Shown: positions 59,243 to 64,000 of the stretch, in pieces
How positions within the stretch are numbered: the stretch's first letter is position 1
How the letters are laid out: the number at the start of each line of letters is the position of its first letter
Source of the DNA: JBLMYQ01 sp050258375
GTDB lineage: Bacteria; Bacillota; Clostridia; Acetivibrionales; UBA4821
NCBI GenBank assembly: GCA_050258375.1
Contig: JBLMYQ010000048.1
Span: 1 to 64,000, forward strand
Direction: 5' to 3'
Length of the DNA: 64,000 bases
Position numbers and translations under genes: made by a program
The notes under the pieces: generated by a model
The model's input: only the letters and a program-made list of their open reading frames with translations
Databases searched by the model: none
Told to the model about the DNA's origin: nothing

Positions 59243-60841
59243 TTGACTAATAATATTTTTCAAAAAAGAAAAGGTTTTATAGTATCAAGAGGATTGATAA
59301 ATTTTGCAATCCTCTTGGTTTATATTTTTATTATTTTTTTGCCAATAATAGCCATGTCAATTGAAACAATTTCATACGCTTTATTTTCAGGGAAAGATTG
59401 GATAGGTCTTGTTATTCCTTCACAAAGAAAATGGGGTTTGCTTAGCCAGAGTATATTATTATCCGGATTGACCACATTATTCTCTGTTTCCATTGGAATA
59501 GTTGCAGCATCAAAATTCTGGGAGTATAAAAAAGGAGCAGCAGGTTTGCTAAAATGGCTGGTTTTGCTGCTGCTGGTCATTCCACCATATATTCATACTC
59601 ATGCTTGGGGACTCTTTATAGACAAGATAAATAATCTTCTAAGCAGCTTAAATATTAGTACAATAGCTTTTCAAGGCTTTTGGGCAAGCTGCTTTGTAGA
59701 AACCATAGCTTTTTTACCTGTAACTGCGGGACTGTCTCTTCTGGGAATGATGGCAGTAGACAGAGAGCTGATTGATGCAGGAAGGATTACTGCTAATGAT
59801 TTTTCTGTTTTCAAAAATATAATACTTCCTTTAGCAAGCAGGGTAATTGCTGCAGGAGCAGGATTGGTATTCCTTTTAAGCTTGATTGATTATACTATTC
59901 CATCACTTTTGCAGTTTGATTTATATGCTCTTGAAATATTTGCAGAGTTTAGTGCTACAAATGAGCCGGCTCGGGCATTTTTGCTTTCTTTGCCTATGAT
60001 TATTATATCATTAATTGTATTTGGACTTACAATGAAGGGTTTGAAGACTATAAATCTCAGTAATTTGTGGAATCAAAGCTATGAAGGAAAAGGCTTTAAA
60101 TGGCCGTATTGGTTTTTAATATTACAAAAAATAATAATGGGAATATTTATTACATCGGTATTAGTTCCTATGGTAAGTCTTGTATTTGAGGCAGAATCAT
60201 TAGGAAAATTCGTGGATGTTGTTAGAGCTTCATCACAGGAATTTTATTTCAGTATTCTTATCGCGGTTTCTACAGCGTTTATTTCAATAGTATTAGCTGT
60301 ATTGGCAGTTTGGGGAATGGCACACAAGGGAATAAGGGAAAAGGTATGGTGGGTATTAATAGGTATCCCATTAGCAATTCCTGCACCTTTGATTGGAATA
60401 GGCTTGATAAGTGTCTGGAACAGGCAGGGGGTTTTGAACATATACGGTACGGAGCTTATGCCGATATTTGCCGGGATTACAAGATTTTCTGCTATAGCAA
60501 TACTTGTACTGTATGTATATTCGAGCAGGGTTAATTCTTTGTTGATGGATGCAGGAAAAGTATTTGCAAATAATAGAATAAGATACTTTTTCGGTATTCA
60601 TCTCCCAATGATACTACCTGGTTTAATAGCAGGATTCTTCTTTGTATTTACATTGGCAATTGGAGAATTAGGGGCTACACTTATTGTTGCACCACCTGGA
60701 AAGACTACTCTTACTATGAAAATATACAATTATCTTCACTATGGTGGAACAGAGACTATTGCAGGATTATGTCTGGCGGTAGTGATTCTTACAATGGTTT
60801 CAGGTATAATTGGATTGCTTCAATTGGGAAGGAGGAAGTAA
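59243..60841 (+). CDS. fbpB: Iron(III) ABC transporter permease (FbpB type, duplicated)
   Basis: 532 residues with about twelve membrane helices in two homologous halves, each with a BPD-transport inner-membrane (EAA) loop: VDRELIDAGRITANDFSVFKN... in the first half and MDAGKVFANNRIRYFFGIHL in the second. It forms the channel with the FbpC ATPase. TTG start behind GGGGGAAAT at the very end of the repeat array. Confidence 0.87.
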   Translation: MTNNIFQKRKGFIVSRGLINFAILLVYIFIIFLPIIAMSIETISYALFSGKDWIGLVIPSQRKWGLLSQSILLSGLTTLFSVSIGIVAASKFWEYKKGAAGLLKWLVLLLLVIPPYIHTHAWGLFIDKINNLLSSLNISTIAFQGFWASCFVETIAFLPVTAGLSLLGMMAVDRELIDAGRITANDFSVFKNIILPLASRVIAAGAGLVFLLSLIDYTIPSLLQFDLYALEIFAEFSATNEPARAFLLSLPMIIISLIVFGLTMKGLKTINLSNLWNQSYEGKGFKWPYWFLILQKIIMGIFITSVLVPMVSLVFEAESLGKFVDVVRASSQEFYFSILIAVSTAFISIVLAVLAVWGMAHKGIREKVWWVLIGIPLAIPAPLIGIGLISVWNRQGVLNIYGTELMPIFAGITRFSAIAILVLYVYSSRVNSLLMDAGKVFANNRIRYFFGIHLPMILPGLIAGFFFVFTLAIGELGATLIVAPPGKTTLTMKIYNYLHYGGTETIAGLCLAVVILTMVSGIIGLLQLGRRK

Positions 60842-60846
60842 GTTAA

Positions 60847-60880
60847 TAGTGTAAAGTGTAAAATGTAAGATGTAAAGTTA
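60847..60880. repeat. AGTGTAAAG-family half repeat
   Basis: AGTGTAAAGTGTAAAATGTA directly after the fbpB stop matches the ends of the MITE-like element at 53405-53560 and the fragment at 20292. Confidence 0.5.
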
Positions 60881-60968
60881 AAATCAAAAATCAATTTTGT
60901 AGGGAACGCATATATCTGTTACGAAGGCAAGCAGAGGGGGATTTGACCAGAAGGAGGAATCGTTTTTG

Positions 60969-61607
60969 ATGGAAATTAAAAATTTATCTAAAAGCTTTGG
61001 AAATACAGAAATATTACATAATATCAATCTGAAGGTCGAAAATGAAGAAGCAATTGTTTTGTTTGGCCCTTCAGGCAGCGGTAAGACTACGCTTTTAAGA
61101 TTAATTGCAGGGCTTGAAGTTCCTGACGAAGGTACTATTGTTTTTGGGGACAAGGTTGTAGGATCGAAAAATTGGGCGCTTGAGCCAAATAAAAGAGGCA
61201 TATCAGTTGTTTTTCAATCACATGCGCTTTGGCCTCATATGACTGTAGAAAAAAACATCCTGTTTGGGATTGATATAAAAAATAAAAATCTTGCAAAAGA
61301 AAAGGTTGAAAATATAATTGAAGAGACTGGATTGAAAGGCTTGGAAAAAAGATATCCACATCAATTATCAGGAGGACAGGCAAAGCGTGCGGCTTTTGCC
61401 CGGGCATTGGTTCAGGATAAAGCAGTTTATCTTATGGATGAACCTCTCGTAAATCAGGATGATGAGATAAAGGAAGAGCTTATTGGAATTGTTAAGAGAA
61501 AATTAGCAGATACAAAGGCAATTCTTGTTTATGTAACACATGATATGGAAGAAGCAAAAAGAATTTCGCAAAGAATTGTAAAAATTAAAGGCGGGAAATT
61601 GATGTAG
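60969..61607 (+). CDS. fbpC: Iron(III) ABC transporter ATP-binding protein, short (FbpC type)
   Basis: 212 residues: Walker A FGPSGSGKTTLLRLIAG (about residue 33), Q-loop VFQSHALWPH, signature LSGGQAKRAAFARAL, Walker B VYLMDEPLVN and switch His in YVTHDMEEAK. The nucleotide-binding domain is complete, but the C-terminal regulatory/TOBE part of standard FbpC (about 130 residues) is absent. The TAG stop is again the TAG of a REP-like repeat (61604-61628), so the missing part may have been cut off by repeat insertion. The start may be the TTG one codon upstream. Confidence 0.85.
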   Translation: MEIKNLSKSFGNTEILHNINLKVENEEAIVLFGPSGSGKTTLLRLIAGLEVPDEGTIVFGDKVVGSKNWALEPNKRGISVVFQSHALWPHMTVEKNILFGIDIKNKNLAKEKVENIIEETGLKGLEKRYPHQLSGGQAKRAAFARALVQDKAVYLMDEPLVNQDDEIKEELIGIVKRKLADTKAILVYVTHDMEEAKRISQRIVKIKGGKLM

Positions 61608-61628
61608 GGGCGAGACAATGGCTCACCC
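61604..61628 (+). repeat. REP-like palindrome supplying the fbpC stop codon
   Basis: GTAGGGGCGAGACAATGGCT then CACCC: same unit as at 59082 and 54732 with one arm mismatch (CTCACCC). Its TAG is the fbpC stop. Confidence 0.85.
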
Positions 61629-61648
61629 AATTTTTATAGGAAATAGAT

Positions 61649-62755
61649 ATGCATAAAAAGAAAGGCAATATAATGGAGAACCAGGATTCTATGGAAAGCA
61701 ATAGAAAATCCATAAAGCAGTATTTAGCAGACTTTCCTTATATTCAAGTGGCTTTTATAATAGGGCTGCTTTTAGCTGTTTTTTTGATTCCCAATAATAC
61801 AAATTTAACTACTGGCAAAAAAGGATTACCTCAAGGCTGGATGACTATCAATCCCCCTAAAAAAACAACTTGTATTATACAATGGAATGATACGGCAGTA
61901 GCCGGAGATAATGAGGGAGTGTACAGAATTGAGCTTAAAACAGGAAAGCTTTTGGAAAAGTATACTCAAAGCATAAAGATGGAATATGTAAGGGCGCTTA
62001 TGATAGATGACAAGGAAAGTTTGTGGGTATGTCATATTAATGGAGTTTCAAAATTTGATGGCAATTCATGGGCTAATTTTTCTATAAAAAATGGGCTGCC
62101 TGATAATAGGGCTAATTGCATACTGCAGGATTCAAAAGGGCTTATATGGGTAGGTACATCAAAAGGGGTAGGGATATTTAATGGCAAAGCTTGGCGTACA
62201 ATGACTATAAAGGATGGTCTTATCTCTGATGCAATAAATGTTATTGCGCAGCACACAAATGGAAGCATTTTTTTCGGTTCTTATCTTACTAATAACGGCG
62301 GAATAAGCTGTTTATACAATGGAAAATGGCAGCATTTTAATACAAAGAACGGCTTGCTTCATGACTTTATTACATGCTTTTTTGAGGATAGCAAAAATGC
62401 AATGTGGGTGGGAACAGGTTTTCTTGAACGTGGAGCAGCAAGCAAGCTTGAATGCAAGAACGGCAAATGGTTAATTACAAAAACCCTGACTGCAAAAGAT
62501 GGTCTTGCCGGAGAAAAGGTATGCTCAATTTTTGAACAGAAAAACAAGGGGATAATGTGGTTTGGGTCTGAATATGATGGGATTGCATTTACTCAAAATG
62601 GAAAATGGAAGACTATTGCACCTAATCAAGGCTTGGCAGGATGTGAGGTTAAATCAATTATGTATGATACAATTGGTAATATGTGGTTTGCAACCCCTGA
62701 TGGTATAACCAGAATAAATGAGGAAGCCTTGGAAAAGGTAATAAAATTTAATTGA
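61649..62755 (+). CDS. Membrane-anchored beta-propeller protein (Reg_prop-type repeats)
   Basis: 368 residues: charged N-terminus, one membrane helix (about residues 32-50, VAFIIGLLLAVFLIP), then six or so 40-50 residue blades with the two-component-regulator propeller pattern (LWVCHINGVSKFDGNSW, LIWVGTSKGVGIFNGKAW, MWFGSEYDGIAFTQNGKW, NMWFATPDGITRINEEAL) and GLP/GLI/GLL loops between blades. No kinase or enzyme domain follows, so it is probably an extracytoplasmic sensing or scaffold subunit. An in-frame ATG eight codons later is also possible. It lies between the iron transporter and a polytopic membrane protein. Confidence 0.8.
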   Translation: MHKKKGNIMENQDSMESNRKSIKQYLADFPYIQVAFIIGLLLAVFLIPNNTNLTTGKKGLPQGWMTINPPKKTTCIIQWNDTAVAGDNEGVYRIELKTGKLLEKYTQSIKMEYVRALMIDDKESLWVCHINGVSKFDGNSWANFSIKNGLPDNRANCILQDSKGLIWVGTSKGVGIFNGKAWRTMTIKDGLISDAINVIAQHTNGSIFFGSYLTNNGGISCLYNGKWQHFNTKNGLLHDFITCFFEDSKNAMWVGTGFLERGAASKLECKNGKWLITKTLTAKDGLAGEKVCSIFEQKNKGIMWFGSEYDGIAFTQNGKWKTIAPNQGLAGCEVKSIMYDTIGNMWFATPDGITRINEEALEKVIKFN

Positions 62756-62868
62756 CAAGTACTGCATGTCTAAAAGATAATATCATCATAGAAATAAAAA
62801 ATTAAATAGCTTATAAAATATATAATTACTAATCATACGTTTTCAATTAATTTAAAGGGGAGGATTTT

Positions 62869-64000
62869 ATGGCGAAAAATGCCACAAAAAAGCAGCAGGA
62901 AAAAACATACCCACCTCCGGAAACATTATTTCAGTTATTTGTTTTAATTATAAGAAATATTTTCTCTAAAAAAATGTTTTTTAGACTTATTCTTTTTGCT
63001 GTTATCGCTATAATTTTTACATTTATCCATGAGTATATACTTGCAGCAATTTATACGTCGGTTGGATTTAAAGGTACTCCCAGTCAGCTTTATGACAGTA
63101 TGCTGGTATATTCACGGTCTGAAGCAAATCCACCGCCATCACCGGGAACAATATATTATGAGCAGAATATTTTAGGCAAGAATGTAACGCTTATTGCACC
63201 TAATGTTATTCTATGGATTTTGTGGAATGGAATAGTGGGAGTGTTCTATTCTGGAGCTTTTAATTCATATTTATTCTGGTTCTTTTTATCAAGTATTATA
63301 GTTGGAACCTTAACCAGAATGTACAATTTTGGAACTATTAGAACTTTAAAAGAGATATTCATACAATTTGGAAGCTTATTTAGAGATGTTTTTTCTAAAA
63401 TTGGCTCATCTAGAATGTCAAAGCTTATATTTGGCGGAATTATAGGTCTTTTGCTAGGTTCATTCGTTTTCAATGCAATGGTTAGTCTGGTTCTTGCAAT
63501 TGTCCTGTTCCTTGCAATGAGTGCAAGAGACAGAAGCTTTCTTTTATTAGTAACAAAACTATCAAAGTCTGATTTCCATAGATTTTTTAAATATAAAGCA
63601 GAATTCAAATTCGATGGAGATATAGCTGCTTCAACTTATAATGGAATGTCATTAGGGTTATTGATTACATCCTTATCAAGATTGTTGACAAATACAAATG
63701 CTGAATGGCTTCTGGGAATATCTATAGCAGCAATTTTTGTAATGGGATTTGTAAACCTTGCAAAAAAGAGAGATGGAGAGAGCCTGGCAGTATTTCTGAT
63801 GTGTCTTGTGGGGTATGCAACAATACCATTGATTAAGGTTTTTGCAGATGATGGTGGGCTTCCTGAGAGCGGCGGAACAGTAAACGGATTGATGCATAAT
63901 CCGGGAACTACAGTAGGGATAAAAAATAGTATTCCGCCAGGAATCTACGCTGGACTTAATGGAATATTTGGTCCGGCACTCCCGGAAATGATTAAGAAGT
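62869..64000 (+). CDS. Polytopic membrane protein, function unknown (3' end outside window)
   Basis: At least 377 residues, still open at the window end. ATG behind AAAGGGGAGGA. The charged N-terminus has a PPPE motif; helices follow at about residues 40-60, 105-125, 130-150, 183-215, 245-265, 280-300 and 310-330, with an extracytoplasmic loop containing NPPPSPGTIYYEQN and a Gly/Pro-rich stretch after the last helix (LPESGGTVNGLMHNPGTT). No family recognised. It follows the propeller protein by 113 bases on the same strand; the two may act together at the membrane. Confidence 0.75.
   Translation, partial: MAKNATKKQQEKTYPPPETLFQLFVLIIRNIFSKKMFFRLILFAVIAIIFTFIHEYILAAIYTSVGFKGTPSQLYDSMLVYSRSEANPPPSPGTIYYEQNILGKNVTLIAPNVILWILWNGIVGVFYSGAFNSYLFWFFLSSIIVGTLTRMYNFGTIRTLKEIFIQFGSLFRDVFSKIGSSRMSKLIFGGIIGLLLGSFVFNAMVSLVLAIVLFLAMSARDRSFLLLVTKLSKSDFHRFFKYKAEFKFDGDIAASTYNGMSLGLLITSLSRLLTNTNAEWLLGISIAAIFVMGFVNLAKKRDGESLAVFLMCLVGYATIPLIKVFADDGGLPESGGTVNGLMHNPGTTVGIKNSIPPGIYAGLNGIFGPALPEMIKK

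Overview
The window reads as chromosomal DNA of a low-GC, spore-forming, mesophilic-type member of the Clostridia. The evidence is the sporulation set (spoIIQ-like, spoIIID, spoIIGA-sigE-sigG, a Spo0E-like phosphatase, a Spo0A box), the clostridial division/cell-wall cluster, a meso-DAP-type MurE, CtsR and T-box control, and strong AGGAGG ribosome binding sites with frequent TTG/GTG starts. Almost every gene lies on the + strand; only a PhoH-like gene and an asparaginase lie on the - strand. No tRNA, rRNA or CRISPR array was recognised.

Layout. 1-3230: 3' end of recJ, a small HAD nucleotidase and a radical SAM protein of the archaeal tetraether-synthase (Tes/MJ0619) type. 3460-5727: an overlapping set of small membrane enzymes (ICMT-like methyltransferase, DUF4395, divergent Lgt-like protein, small membrane protein) that together with the radical SAM gene looks like a membrane-lipid modification locus. 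5776-8692: phoH-like, veg and a SpoIIQ-like M23 protein. 8893-17729: a 5.7-kb one-gene assembly line (condensation - adenylation remnant - FkbH glyceryl loader - two VOC domains - carrier - reductase) followed by a 7TM histidine kinase and a receiver-ATPase protein. This cassette sits between spoIIQ and spoIIID-mbl, which I remember as neighbours in many clostridia. 17875-22943: spoIIID, mbl, two-subunit fumarase, CtsR-controlled hsp20, a DnaJ-like gene and a small lipoprotein. 22951-27482: Ala T-box, a compact alaS, HD-GYP, HIT, rpsU, yqeY. 27673-33763: vWA membrane protein, yfmF/yfmH peptidase pair, canonical lgt, Spo0E-like gene. 33862-54451: the dcw cluster from mraZ to ftsZ (without murD, murB or murC), then spoIIGA-sigE-sigG, ylmC and nrdR. 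54609-64000: a REP-associated (RAYT) transposase, comM, asparaginase, an Fbp-type iron ABC transporter, a membrane-anchored beta-propeller protein and a polytopic membrane protein cut by the window end.

Three kinds of dispersed repeat recur. One is a REP-like palindrome (GTAGGGGCGAGACAACGGCT then CGCCC) found twice inside the RAYT gene, as a 44-bp tandem array after fbpA and after fbpC; it supplies the TAG stop codon of both fbp genes. The second is a family of 100-120 bp nested inverted repeats built on CCCCTCTCTT/AGAGGGG or CCTCC/GGAGG arms. The third is an AGTGTAAAGTGTAAAATG-type MITE-like sequence.

The most novel material is the FkbH/VOC/reductase assembly line with its own 7TM kinase and kinase-dead partner (possibly a self-sensed signal molecule made near sporulation genes), and the Tes-like radical SAM/ICMT/DUF4395/Lgt-like lipid locus.
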